Origin: Aeromonas veronii
GTDB taxonomy: Bacteria > Pseudomonadota > Gammaproteobacteria > Enterobacterales > Aeromonadaceae
Length of the DNA stretch: 64,000 nucleotides
Direction of reading: 5' to 3'
NCBI RefSeq assembly: GCF_040215105.1
Contig: NZ_CP157875.1
Coordinates: forward strand, 282,501-346,500
Shown: piece by piece, positions 1 to 9,126 of the stretch
Layout: each line of letters begins with the position of its first letter
Position numbering within the stretch: the first letter of the stretch is position 1
Made by a program: the position numbers and the translations under genes
The notes under the pieces: model-generated
The model's input: only the letters and a program-made list of their open reading frames with translations
What the model was told of the DNA's origin: nothing
Databases searched by the model: none

Positions 1-1981
<1,981 letters not shown>

Positions 1982-2098
1982 ACAACACCCAAGAAGTGTT
2001 CTGGGCCTTGTAGCAAGTGCATGAACTACTCAAATTCAGTGATAGCGACGAGCCAAGAGCGACATCGTTATTCACGTCAGCTTTCTAGATTAAGAATT

Positions 2099-2216
2099 TG
2101 CCTGGCGGCCATAGCGCCGTGGAACCACCTGATCCCATGCCGAACTCAGAAGTGAAACGCGGTAGCGCCGATGGTAGTGTGGCATTCGCCATGCGAGAGT
2201 AGGACACTGCCAGGCA
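2099..2216 (+). rRNA. 5S ribosomal RNA
   Basis: A complete 5S rRNA begins with TGCCTGGCGGCC and ends with the complementary CTGCCAGGCA, forming helix I. The internal block CCGAACTCAGAAGTGAAACG is the universal gammaproteobacterial 5S core. It follows the 23S gene after a spacer of about 117 nt, as usual in an rrn operon. Confidence 0.97.
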
Positions 2217-2309
2217 CCCAATTAAACAGTTGTGCACACATTGCGCGATTGGCTGCGAGGATGACACCTCATGAAGCGGCAAAAGATTTAGCGAAAGCTA
2301 ACCGAATGC

Positions 2310-2386
2310 GGAGCGGTAGTTCAGTCGGTTAGAATACCGGCCTGTCACGCCGGGGGTCGCGGGTTCGAGTCCCGTCCGCTCCGCCA
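2310..2386 (+). tRNA. tRNA-Asp (anticodon GTC)
   Basis: A 77-nt cloverleaf with encoded CCA. The acceptor strands GGAGCGG and CCGCTCC pair, the T-loop is GGTTCGAGTCC, and the anticodon loop CTGTCAC places GTC at 2344-2346. It is nearly identical to E. coli tRNA-Asp. It is the distal tRNA of the rRNA operon and is followed directly by a terminator. Confidence 0.97.
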
Positions 2387-2394
2387 CTAACAAG

Positions 2395-2423
2395 AAGCCC
2401 AGTCTAATGACTGGGCTTTTTTT
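2395..2423 (+). terminator. Rho-independent terminator of the rRNA operon
   Basis: The stem AAGCCCAGT / ACTGGGCTT, with a 6-nt loop, is followed by a run of T residues. It lies 8 nt after the tRNA-Asp CCA and closes the rrn transcript. Confidence 0.93.
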
Positions 2424-2772
2424 CGTTTATGCGTTTTCGACTTCATGCTCACCTGGGCGAGTCTTCGCTCCCTGCCTGGCGAACCTCCATGTCTTGCATA
2501 TCTCACCGCAGATGGCTGATTGCACCCCAGGATCGCTCAGTAGAACACGCAGAGCAGTCGTGAGGCATCGGGCTGATCGAGGGCACTCGCGCTCTCAAAC
2601 GCTTCAAGCACCCCTTTCATGTTTCTGGAGGCCAGGGGTTACCCCGATCAGGGAAAGCGACTGGAGAGGGGCTGGCACTCATATGATTGGCTCTGGTTGT
2701 TGCTCAGCCAGGTAAAGGGTATGAAGCGGAGAAGGACCCCCTTTCCAGGAATACTTTAATTCCAGGAATACC
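2424..2772. other. Gene-free spacer between rrn terminator and csrB-like RNA
   Basis: No ORF with a plausible start, ribosome binding site or recognisable protein is visible. The stretch separates two converging transcripts: the rRNA operon on the plus strand and the CsrB-like RNA on the minus strand. A near-direct repeat (CAGGAATAC) occurs around 2747-2773. Confidence 0.6.
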
Positions 2773-3268
2773 TTAAAAAGAAAAGGGGACGGCAGTTGCC
2801 GTCCCCTCAAGTCATCTCGTCCAGTCCCTGAACTGCCATGCTCCCTGCAATCCTTGACTCTATCCTTTCCTTTGGAATTTCCCCTTCCCATTCCGTTGGG
2901 GTGTCCTGTGGCCATCCTAGCCTGGCAATCGCTCCTGATTGCTTCACCCTCTCCATCCTGGAGGTGTCCATTACCGCATCCAGCGGTGTTCCTTGTGTCT
3001 TCCTGACAGATAATCATCCCGATTATCTCGCTTCATCCTGAAGCCATTCCTGTCGCCTCCGGCGAGTGTCCTGTCATCCTGAAGAGCGGCTGTCCTGCTG
3101 CTCTGCCTCATCCCGAGGTGTCCAACACCGCATCCTGCGGTTGTCCTGTCATTCCTTGTGATAACCGTCCGGGTTATCGGCCTCATCCTGAGGAGTCCTG
3201 CCACATCCTGCGGCTTGTCCTATTTATGCGCTGTTTCTGCATCCTGCCGAGTCAGCGCCGTCCTTGTG
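2770..3268 (-). ncRNA. csrB: CsrB-family CsrA-sequestering small RNA
   Basis: Read on the minus strand, this stretch has about 37 GGA triplets in about 450 nt, at least seven of them in exact CAGGATG motifs. Many sit between short inverted arms, as in CsrB/RsmZ hairpin loops; examples are CCTCAGGATGAGG near 3181-3193 and the bulky stem at 3010-3027. The block GGACACCTCCAGGATGGAGA near 2951-2970 matches, as far as I recall it, a segment of E. coli csrB. The RNA ends in a strong terminator (2773-2807) and is preceded by a sigma70-like promoter (3275-3302). CsrB RNAs bind many CsrA dimers and relieve CsrA repression of translation. The estimated length of about 500 nt is longer than E. coli CsrB (369 nt), and the 5' end is inferred. 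The csrD gene at 46.2 kb fits a functional Csr system. Whether it should be called csrB, csrC or csrD-RNA cannot be decided from one locus. Confidence 0.87.
2773..2807 (-). terminator. Terminator of the CsrB-like RNA
   Basis: On the minus strand an 11-bp perfect stem (AGGGGACGGCA with its complement) is followed by CTTTTCTTTTTAAGG. This is a typical strong intrinsic terminator and has the position expected for the 3' end of CsrB. Confidence 0.9.
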
Positions 3269-3274
3269 AGACCC

Positions 3275-3302
3275 ATATTAAGGTAACCATGGGGGGGAAC
3301 AA
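3275..3302 (-). promoter_or_regulatory. Predicted promoter of the CsrB-like RNA
   Basis: On the minus strand there is a -35-like TTGTTC (3302-3297), a 16-nt spacer and a -10 TAATAT (3280-3275). This predicts initiation near 3267. It is the best promoter match just upstream of the GGA-rich block. A TGTAAG half-site (minus strand, 3456-3451) lies about 185 nt upstream, but no complete UvrY/GacA box is visible. Confidence 0.55.
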
Positions 3303-3570
3303 GGCATGAAACCCCTTCAAGCTGGGCATTCTGCCGGATGTTTTTTAGACTGACGATGGAAATTATCTTTAATATCATATGGTTATTTTGTTTCCATGGA
3401 AAGCATTATGCACTCGGGATGGCTTCGCGTACGGCTCAACACTGTGGGGTCTTACAGGGGGAATGGCGGATCTCTCACAAGGAGAAATTGGCAGGAAAAC
3501 GATGGTACAAGAGATTCAATGAGGGGTGTAAACGTTCAAATTTTATTGAATGAATATGCTGATAAATCAA

Positions 3571-3600
3571 CCAAAAGCCGGGATATCTCCCGGCTTTTGG
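3571..3600. terminator. Bidirectional terminator hairpin
   Basis: A perfect 13-bp stem (CCAAAAGCCGGGA with its complement) and a TATC loop. It lies 20 nt past the stop codon of the minus-strand WYL regulator and can terminate that gene. T-rich flanks occur on both sides. Confidence 0.8.
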
Positions 3601-3620
3601 TGTTTGACGATGTTATCCGA

Positions 3621-4607
3621 TCAGCTGACCCGGGTGGTGGGAGCCGGATATGCCTTGCGCAGTGACTCGGGCGCCAGCACTTCCAGATTGCCGCTCATGT
3701 TGTTCAGCCAGGAGCGGAACTCGGGGGTGTCCTGCACCTCGGTCTCCACTACCACGCTACGCTTGTCGTAGCGGGTCATGCGCGGGTTGTGTCCCGGGAT
3801 CTGGCCATCGATCAGGGTAGGGCAGTTGGCATCGATGCGGCCGACGAAGCGGATGGGGCCGCTGACGTCCTGGTAGCCCTGGTCGCGGATCAGCTTCTGG
3901 ATGTTGAACTCCTTGGGCTGGGTCGCGCTGAAGTTGGTCAGCTCCACGTTCTTGATGTGATCGAACGGGATGCCGTAGACCTTGGGGTCCAGCTCGGACA
4001 GGGTACAGAGCAGCACGGGGCCATCGGCCTGATTCAGGATGCCGAGCGGGTTGATGCGGTCATAGCAGAGCCACACGGTGCGCTCCTTGATGACGCGCTG
4101 GATCTCGGCGCTGAACTTGCGGCCACGCCACAGGGCGTCGCGGATCAAGGTGCTGCGACGGATCTCCGGGTTGCCGGCGAAGGGGCGCGGAGACTGATGC
4201 ACGCTCTCGAGCCAGCGCTCAGCCAGTTCACTCTGACTGTCGCGGATCACCTGGCCAGCCTTGTCGACCAGGGGGTTCAATTCGGTCAGCACGCTCGCTG
4301 GCAACAGCTGGCTCGCCTGGTCGCTCCAGGTTTTCAGGGCCACAGCCAGGGAGAGCGGCATGATATTGGCGAAGTCGTTCAGACCGTGGCGCTCGAAGCA
4401 CCAGCCATGGGGTTTGCTGCGTTCATCGGAGGTGAGGTCGAACAGTCCCATGCCGGACATTTCTTCCAGGTCCCGTTGCACGGTACGCAGACTGACGTGT
4501 ATGCCTTCCTCTTCCAGTTTTACCTGAAGTTGGCTGGCGGTCAGCTTGTAAGGGCGGTGCGGGATGCAACGCGCCAAGGTCAGTTGTCGTAACAGCTTCT
4601 TACTCAT
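3621..4607 (-). CDS. WYL-domain transcriptional regulator (YafY/DeoR-like)
   Basis: A 328-residue DNA-binding regulator. The N-terminus (about residues 1-70) is a winged helix-turn-helix with the signature SLRTVQRDLEEM typical of this family. A central region follows, then a WYL-type ligand-binding domain from about 165 to 240 (RTVWLCYDRINPLGI and HIKNVELT) and a WCX-like C-terminal extension. The start is ATG at 4607, which has AAGG about 10 nt upstream; an in-frame GTG at 4622 is less likely. WYL proteins sense small ligands or nucleic acids and often control stress, DNA damage or phage-defence genes. Here no defence operon is adjacent. Palindromes upstream suggest autoregulation. The specific targets are unknown. 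Confidence 0.85.
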   Translation of the reverse strand: MSKKLLRQLTLARCIPHRPYKLTASQLQVKLEEEGIHVSLRTVQRDLEEMSGMGLFDLTSDERSKPHGWCFERHGLNDFANIMPLSLAVALKTWSDQASQLLPASVLTELNPLVDKAGQVIRDSQSELAERWLESVHQSPRPFAGNPEIRRSTLIRDALWRGRKFSAEIQRVIKERTVWLCYDRINPLGILNQADGPVLLCTLSELDPKVYGIPFDHIKNVELTNFSATQPKEFNIQKLIRDQGYQDVSGPIRFVGRIDANCPTLIDGQIPGHNPRMTRYDKRSVVVETEVQDTPEFRSWLNNMSGNLEVLAPESLRKAYPAPTTRVS

Positions 4608-4635
4608 GGTGCTTGCCTTCACTGGTTTAGCGTTG

Positions 4636-4697
4636 AGTTTATCCTAGCCAGCACTTGCGACAATATATGTCGCAAGTTTTGCTGCGACAACTGTCGC
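4636..4697 (-). promoter_or_regulatory. Promoter with two GCGACA/TGTCGC palindromic operators
   Basis: There is a perfect 10-bp-arm palindrome at 4653-4677 (ACTTGCGACA, 5-nt ATATA centre, then its complement). A second inverted pair lies at 4684-4697 (GCGACA, 2 nt, TGTCGC). On the minus strand a TTGTCG -35 (4663-4658) lies inside the first palindrome, and a TAAACT -10 (4641-4636) follows with 16-nt spacing. A repressor bound here would block the WYL gene promoter. Another GCGACA half-site lies at 4796-4801. Confidence 0.65.
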
Positions 4698-4752
4698 CAT
4701 TTTCATACATGCGTGGCTAACTTATTGATGGAGATAATAAAATACGCCAATG

Positions 4753-4776
4753 AAGGCTCCTTATGAAGCCTTTTTT
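4753..4776 (+). terminator. Short terminator-like hairpin in the WYL upstream region
   Basis: AAGGCT and AGCCTT arms around an 8-nt loop, followed by TTTT, on the plus strand. No gene is visible on this strand upstream. It may terminate a short transcript from the divergent side of the palindromic region. The stem is only 6 bp, so support is modest. Confidence 0.4.
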
Positions 4777-4887
4777 GGTTGAAAAAATGACAGTGGCGAC
4801 AGCGGATTATCCGTGATTGGGATGGGATATGAGGTTTGCAGGGACGGGATCGTCAGGGTGCAGTGGTCGGGGAGAGGTTGTGAAATG

Positions 4888-4914
4888 GAGGGTGAGAGCC
4901 GTGCTCTCACCCTC
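4888..4914 (-). terminator. Hairpin terminating the kef operon
   Basis: A perfect 12-bp stem (GAGGGTGAGAGC with its complement) and a 3-nt loop, 12 nt past the SirB2-like stop codon. The downstream U-tract on the minus strand is weak (CATTTC), so this is a probable 3' end or a processed end. Confidence 0.6.
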
Positions 4915-4926
4915 CTGCTGCGGGGA

Positions 4927-5313
4927 TCAGAGCAGCCAGGACCAGGGGGACTTGGTCATGGCGGCGCCGACCATGTAGCCAAACACGGCGAGGGCGGCGA
5001 TGCCGGCTACCAGCTTCTGGCTGCGGGCGGGACGCTTGAGGGCCATGACGCCAAGGCCGATGTAGAGCACCAGGGCAACGAGCTTGGCCATCAGCCAGGG
5101 CTGCTGGCCCGGGCTCATCTGCAGGGTCACGGCCAGCAGCACGCCAAGTACCAGCAGAAGGGTGTCGTTGAGGTGGGGCAGGATCTTCAGCCACTTCTGC
5201 TGCAGGCGGGCGCTGCCACCCAGGGCCAGCAGCCAGCGATAGAGGAACAGCAGCACGCTGACCAGCGCCAGTGTCATGTGCAGGTGTTTGAGCAGGGGGT
5301 AATAGGCAATCAT
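4927..5313 (-). CDS. SirB2-family inner-membrane protein
   Basis: A 128-residue, almost entirely hydrophobic protein with about four transmembrane helices (near 8-28, 44-65, 75-92 and 100-120). The N-terminal YYPLLKHLHMTLA and central LPHLNDTLLL match the SirB2/YchQ family, first noted as affecting invasion gene expression; the biochemical role is unknown. It is translationally coupled to the upstream kefB-like gene by an ATGA overlap (5310-5313) and is the last gene of the operon. Its presence beside a K+/H+ antiporter suggests a membrane or ion-related role, but that is inference. Confidence 0.8.
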   Translation of the reverse strand: MIAYYPLLKHLHMTLALVSVLLFLYRWLLALGGSARLQQKWLKILPHLNDTLLLVLGVLLAVTLQMSPGQQPWLMAKLVALVLYIGLGVMALKRPARSQKLVAGIAALAVFGYMVGAAMTKSPWSWLL

Positions 5314-7169
5314 ATTGCTTCCTTGTCGTTGTCGTGCAGACCGCTGTTCCAGTTGTGGGCGTGGGTACGCTCCTGTCCCTCCTGATCGTCTTGCAGCAGA
5401 TCGGAGAGGATCTCCCGGTATTGCAGGCTCTTGTTGATATAGGTGTGTTCGTCATCCAGATAGTTGACCTGCTCGCGCAGCAGGCGGTTGTCATACCGCT
5501 TGAACATCTGGCCGGCGCGCCAGGCCTGGTTGGCCCTGAAACCGAGCTGGGTGAGGGCCTCGACCCCCAGATCCACCGCCGATCCCAGGGTTTCCCGGTG
5601 CACGCTCTCGACCCCGAGGCGCAGGATCTCGTGGGCCGTCGGTCTGTCCTGGGCACGCGCCAGTATCTTAAGGTGCGGGAAGTGTTTCTTCACCATCTCG
5701 ATCACCGTGAGGGAGGTGGCGGGATCATTGATGGAGAGCACCAGCAGCTTGGCCTTGTGGGCCCCTGCGGCATGCAGCAGATCGAGTCGACTGGCATCCC
5801 CATAAAACACCTGGTAACCGTACTTTCGTAGCATCTCTATCTGGCTGGCGTCCTGTTCAAGGATGGTCGTACCAATGCCATGGCCGTGCAGCAGACGACC
5901 CACTATCTGACCGAAACGGCCGAAGCCGGCGATGATGACGGGATGCTCCACCAGCTCGGGTTGCTCGTGCTTGGGCAGATCCTCCCGGTTGCGGTAATCG
6001 AACCAGGGCTGGATCACCTTGTCGTTGAGGATCAAGAGCAGCGGGGTCAGCGCCATGGAGAGGGCCACCACCAGGGTCAGCAAGGAGATGGTGCTGCCCG
6101 GCAGCACCTTGTTCTGGGCGGCGAAGGAGAACAGCACGAAGGCGAACTCCCCCCCCTGAGCCAGCGCCAGGGCGAAGGTCCAGCGCTGGCTGGGGGAGAC
6201 CCGCAGGATCAGGGCCAGCACCATCAGTACCAACCACTTCAAGACCATCAGGCCGACCACCAGGGTCGGGATCAGCAGGGGATGCTGGGCGAACAGGCTG
6301 AAATCGATGCCAGCCCCCACGGACATGAAGAAGAGGCCGAGCAGCAACCCCTTGAACGGTTCGATGTCCGCTTCCAGCTCGTGGCGATACTCGCTGTCCG
6401 CCAGCACCACGCCGGCCAGGAAGGAGCCGAGGGCGGGGGAGAGCCCCACCGACTCCATCAGCACGGCGATGGCAATGACCAGCAGCAGGGCCGCGGCGAC
6501 GAAGATCTCCCGCATGTGGGACTGGGCGATGGCGCGGAACACCGGTCGCATCAGGTAATGGCCGCCGAGCACTATGCCGGCGATAGCGGCCACCACCAGC
6601 AGGCCGTGCTGCCAGCCCGCGAGATCGGAGTTGCCGTTGCTGACCACGGGGGCGATGGCCAGCAGGGGCAGCACCGCCAGAATGGGGATCACGGCGATGT
6701 CCTGGAACAGCAGCACGGCGAAGGCGGATCGCCCGCTCTCGCTCTGCATCAGTTTGCGCTCCTGCAGGCTCTGCAAGACGATGGCGGTGGAGGAGAGCGC
6801 CAGGATGAGGCCGATGGCCAGCCCCTGTTGCCAGGGCAGCCCGATGAGGGTGGCGACTCCGGTGAGGGCCGCCGTGGTGAGCAATACCTGCAGGCCGCCG
6901 GTGCCGAGGATGGGGCCCTTCAGTTGCCACAAGAGAGCGGGGCGCAGCTCCAGACCGACCAGGAACAGCATCAGCACCACCCCGAACTCGGCGAAGTGCA
7001 TCACGTCTTTCTGTTCTCCCACCAGGCCCAGCAGGAAGGGGCCGATGATGATGCCGGCCAGCAGATAACCGAGCACGGAGCCCAGCCCCCAGCGCTTGGC
7101 GAGGGGGACCGCAATCACCGCGGCGCAGAGATAGATCAGGGCATCGAGCAGAATTCCGTGTCCCATCAC
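5310..7169 (-). CDS. kefB: Glutathione-regulated K+/H+ antiporter, KefB/KefC type
   Basis: A CPA2-family potassium efflux antiporter of 619 residues from the GTG at 7169, or 618 from the adjacent ATG at 7166. The N-terminal 380 residues form a 12-13 helix exchanger domain with the conserved FQDI motif (Q156-D157). From about residue 405 an RCK/TrkA-N Rossmann domain begins with AGFGRFGQ, followed by the Kef regulatory tail. Kef systems release K+ and acidify the cytosol when glutathione adducts of electrophiles bind the RCK domain. The start overlaps the stop of the kefG-like gene, its expected ancillary subunit, which favours KefB over KefC. Inner membrane. Confidence 0.9.
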   Translation of the reverse strand: MMGHGILLDALIYLCAAVIAVPLAKRWGLGSVLGYLLAGIIIGPFLLGLVGEQKDVMHFAEFGVVLMLFLVGLELRPALLWQLKGPILGTGGLQVLLTTAALTGVATLIGLPWQQGLAIGLILALSSTAIVLQSLQERKLMQSESGRSAFAVLLFQDIAVIPILAVLPLLAIAPVVSNGNSDLAGWQHGLLVVAAIAGIVLGGHYLMRPVFRAIAQSHMREIFVAAALLLVIAIAVLMESVGLSPALGSFLAGVVLADSEYRHELEADIEPFKGLLLGLFFMSVGAGIDFSLFAQHPLLIPTLVVGLMVLKWLVLMVLALILRVSPSQRWTFALALAQGGEFAFVLFSFAAQNKVLPGSTISLLTLVVALSMALTPLLLILNDKVIQPWFDYRNREDLPKHEQPELVEHPVIIAGFGRFGQIVGRLLHGHGIGTTILEQDASQIEMLRKYGYQVFYGDASRLDLLHAAGAHKAKLLVLSINDPATSLTVIEMVKKHFPHLKILARAQDRPTAHEILRLGVESVHRETLGSAVDLGVEALTQLGFRANQAWRAGQMFKRYDNRLLREQVNYLDDEHTYINKSLQYREILSDLLQDDQEGQERTHAHNWNSGLHDNDKEAI

Positions 7170-7762
7170 AGCACCTCCAGCAGATCGCGCAGATAGGGGC
7201 TTGCACCCAGCTGGGCCGGGGTCAGCTGCTCATCGCGCAGGGCGCAGATCAACTGACGGTAATCCTGGCCGCAGCGGCGCAGGGCCTCGGGATCCTTCAG
7301 CTTGTGGAAGGAGTGCAACACGAAGGGGGGCAGCCAGGCCATGCCGCACAACTGGGCCGTCTGCTGGAAGGGCAACAGGAAGTCGAGCAAGGGCCGCTGG
7401 TTGTAACCCGCGCTGCAATAAGACTCGGGCGCTCCCCCGGTGGTGATGGCGGAGAGCCACTGCTTGCCCGCCAGGGCATGGGCTTCCGGACCGTAGGCAT
7501 AGCCATACTCCAGCACCAGATCCATCCACTCCTTCATGATGGCGGGGCAGGAGTACCAGTAGAAGGGGTGCTGGAAGACGATGAGATCGTGCTCCGCCAG
7601 CAACGCCTGCTCGCGTTTCACGTCGAGATACATGTCCGGGTACTGCTGATAGAGGTCGTGCAGGGTGACCCCTTCCAGGCCGTCGATGGCCTGCAACAGT
7701 TGCCGGTTGGCCCGGGAGCTCTGCAGCGCCGGGTGTGAAAAGATAACCAGAATGCGTTTCAT
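7166..7762 (-). CDS. kefG: KefG-like ancillary flavodoxin-fold protein of Kef
   Basis: A 198-residue NAD(P)H:quinone oxidoreductase-family protein (flavodoxin_2 fold). Visible features are the N-terminal strand RILVIFSHPALQSSRANR, the DLYQQYPD segment and FQHPFYWYSCPAIMKEWMD, all shared with E. coli KefG. Kef ancillary proteins bind FMN and activate the channel at the membrane. The ATG at 7762 is chosen by homology over an in-frame ATG at 7807 that has no ribosome binding site. It is the first gene of the operon and overlaps the kefB start. Confidence 0.88.
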   Translation of the reverse strand: MKRILVIFSHPALQSSRANRQLLQAIDGLEGVTLHDLYQQYPDMYLDVKREQALLAEHDLIVFQHPFYWYSCPAIMKEWMDLVLEYGYAYGPEAHALAGKQWLSAITTGGAPESYCSAGYNQRPLLDFLLPFQQTAQLCGMAWLPPFVLHSFHKLKDPEALRRCGQDYRQLICALRDEQLTPAQLGASPYLRDLLEVL

Positions 7763-8021
7763 GGGGTCATAACCTGAGCGGGATTCGTGTCTGCGAATAA
7801 GATGCATCGAGTGGCGACGTTAGCAAGAAGCGTCCCGAGTCGCCAGTGGCGGGCGCGAAGGCCGTGGTAGTCCGCGTCTCTTTTGGCACTGCCTAATCAG
7901 GGGAAGTGTGCCACGGCCCCCGGGCTATCTCATCCTCTTTTGATCTCCCTCAGGTGGCAGGCTTGACCCTCCCCCAGGGCCCGGGGTTACCATAGGCCTC
8001 CTTTGATTGCTGAGTCATCTC

Positions 8022-8345
8022 ATGGTTTTGACCCGTCGCCAACTCGCTCACGCCCGTCGCTGGCTCCCCCTGTGGAGTCTGCTGCTGGTGTTGATGTCGT
8101 TTGGCAGCCGGGCGGCGACCGACCTCTGTACCCTGACGCCCCACTGCAGCCAGAGCGAGCGCACCCTGGAGAAAGCCATGCCCTGTGGCAGCTTCACCTC
8201 GGCCCTCGCCATGACGGTGCTGACCGGCGACAGCCTGACGGTGGCCATGCTGGAACCTGACTCCCCGGATTTCCTCTCCCCCTCTCTCTATGTGCCGGAC
8301 GCCCCCAGGGCGCGGCTGGAGCGTCCCCCACGCACCCTCGGTTGA
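8022..8345 (+). CDS. Small predicted exported protein, function unknown
   Basis: A 107-residue ORF. The N-terminus has an arginine-rich segment then a hydrophobic stretch (PLWSLLLVLMSF) ending in SRAA, consistent with a signal peptide or anchor. The mature part has three cysteines (CTLTPHC and PCGSF). The ATG at 8022 is preferred; an in-frame TTG at 8007 would add five residues. The ribosome binding site is weak (GAG). It lies 50 nt upstream of a DUF411 copper-type protein on the same strand, so a shared metal-related role is possible but unproven. I do not recognise the family. Confidence 0.55.
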   Translation: MVLTRRQLAHARRWLPLWSLLLVLMSFGSRAATDLCTLTPHCSQSERTLEKAMPCGSFTSALAMTVLTGDSLTVAMLEPDSPDFLSPSLYVPDAPRARLERPPRTLG

Positions 8346-8395
8346 GTCGATTTGTCCCCTGTTCATTGGGTATTTCTTCTTATCTGAGGTGAGTT

Positions 8396-8827
8396 ATGTA
8401 CAAGTCCCTGTTACTGGCCCTGCTGGCCGGTACCGTCAGTTTCTCTGCCCTGGCAACGGAGCAGATGACAGTCTACAAATCCAAGTACTGCGGCTGCTGC
8501 AAGAGCTGGGTCAAGCACATGGAAGAGAACGGCTTTGAGGTCAAGGTCGTGGAAACCGAGCAGCTGGATCCCGTCAAGCAGCAGCATGGCATCACCCCGC
8601 AGCTGGCTTCCTGCCATACCGGGGTGGTGAATGGCTATGTGGTCGAGGGGCATGTGCCCGCCGCCGACGTGCAGAAGATGCTCAAGGAGAAACCGGCGAT
8701 CCGCGGCCTGACCATTCCGGGCATGCCCCAGAGTGCGCCGGGCATGGATATCCCCGGTCAGCCCTACCAGGTGCTGAGCATCAGCGAGGAGGGCGCGACC
8801 AAGGTCTGGTCGAGCTATCCTGGCTGA
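8396..8827 (+). CDS. DUF411 (CopG-like) periplasmic metal-binding protein
   Basis: A 143-residue exported protein. Residues 1-20 form a signal peptide (KSLLLALLAGTVSFSALA). The mature protein begins with a strand and the motif YCGCCKSWVKHM, followed by ASCHTG and the VEGHVPA motif, all diagnostic of DUF411. A family member, CopG, has been described as holding a copper cluster on these cysteines, so a copper-handling role in the periplasm is likely. The ribosome binding site GAGGTGAG precedes the ATG. A terminator follows at 8909. It may be cotranscribed with the small exported protein just upstream. Confidence 0.88.
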   Translation: MYKSLLLALLAGTVSFSALATEQMTVYKSKYCGCCKSWVKHMEENGFEVKVVETEQLDPVKQQHGITPQLASCHTGVVNGYVVEGHVPAADVQKMLKEKPAIRGLTIPGMPQSAPGMDIPGQPYQVLSISEEGATKVWSSYPG

Positions 8828-8908
8828 CGAACACTGGTCATGAGCCGGCACTACTCCATCATGTGAGGCACACCTGAGCGAATCCGTGTCGCTCATGGCC
8901 AGAGAAGG

Positions 8909-8940
8909 AGGGTCACCATCGCGAGAGGGTGACCCTTTTT
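8909..8940 (+). terminator. Rho-independent terminator after the DUF411 gene
   Basis: The stem AGGGTCACC / GGGTGACCCT is followed by TTTTT (8936-8940). It closes the 8.0-8.8 kb transcript. Confidence 0.88.
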
Positions 8941-9126
8941 CGTTGTTTTGGGGGGAATAAAGGGGGATCACTTGCAACCCGGGGCGACAAGGGGCAGATT
9001 GATCGCCAAATTATTCCTACAGGATCCGGGTTACCGCCTGTGCGGTGCCCATGCCAGCCTACGGGCCTCACGCCGTGGCGCCTGGCCCGGGTTTTCCCCA
9101 TCCTGTCCGTGCGCAAAGGATGCGAG

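Noticed and set aside
2679..3204. Overlapping ORFs in the GGA-rich block
   Set aside because: Peptides have low complexity with no start signals; the repeated CAGGATG motifs, promoter and terminator explain the sequence as a CsrB-type RNA.
2800..3260. CRISPR-like array of short repeats
   Set aside because: The repeated unit is only 7 nt, spacing is irregular and arms are self-complementary; it fits CsrA-binding hairpins, not direct repeats with spacers.
3436..3465. UvrY/GacA binding site upstream of csrB
   Set aside because: Only the TGTAAG half is present (minus strand); the second half CTTACA is not seen at the required spacing.
5880..7196. 438-residue plus-strand ORF opposite kefB
   Set aside because: A Gln/His-rich antisense reading of a GC-rich gene; the minus-strand KefB frame carries all conserved motifs.
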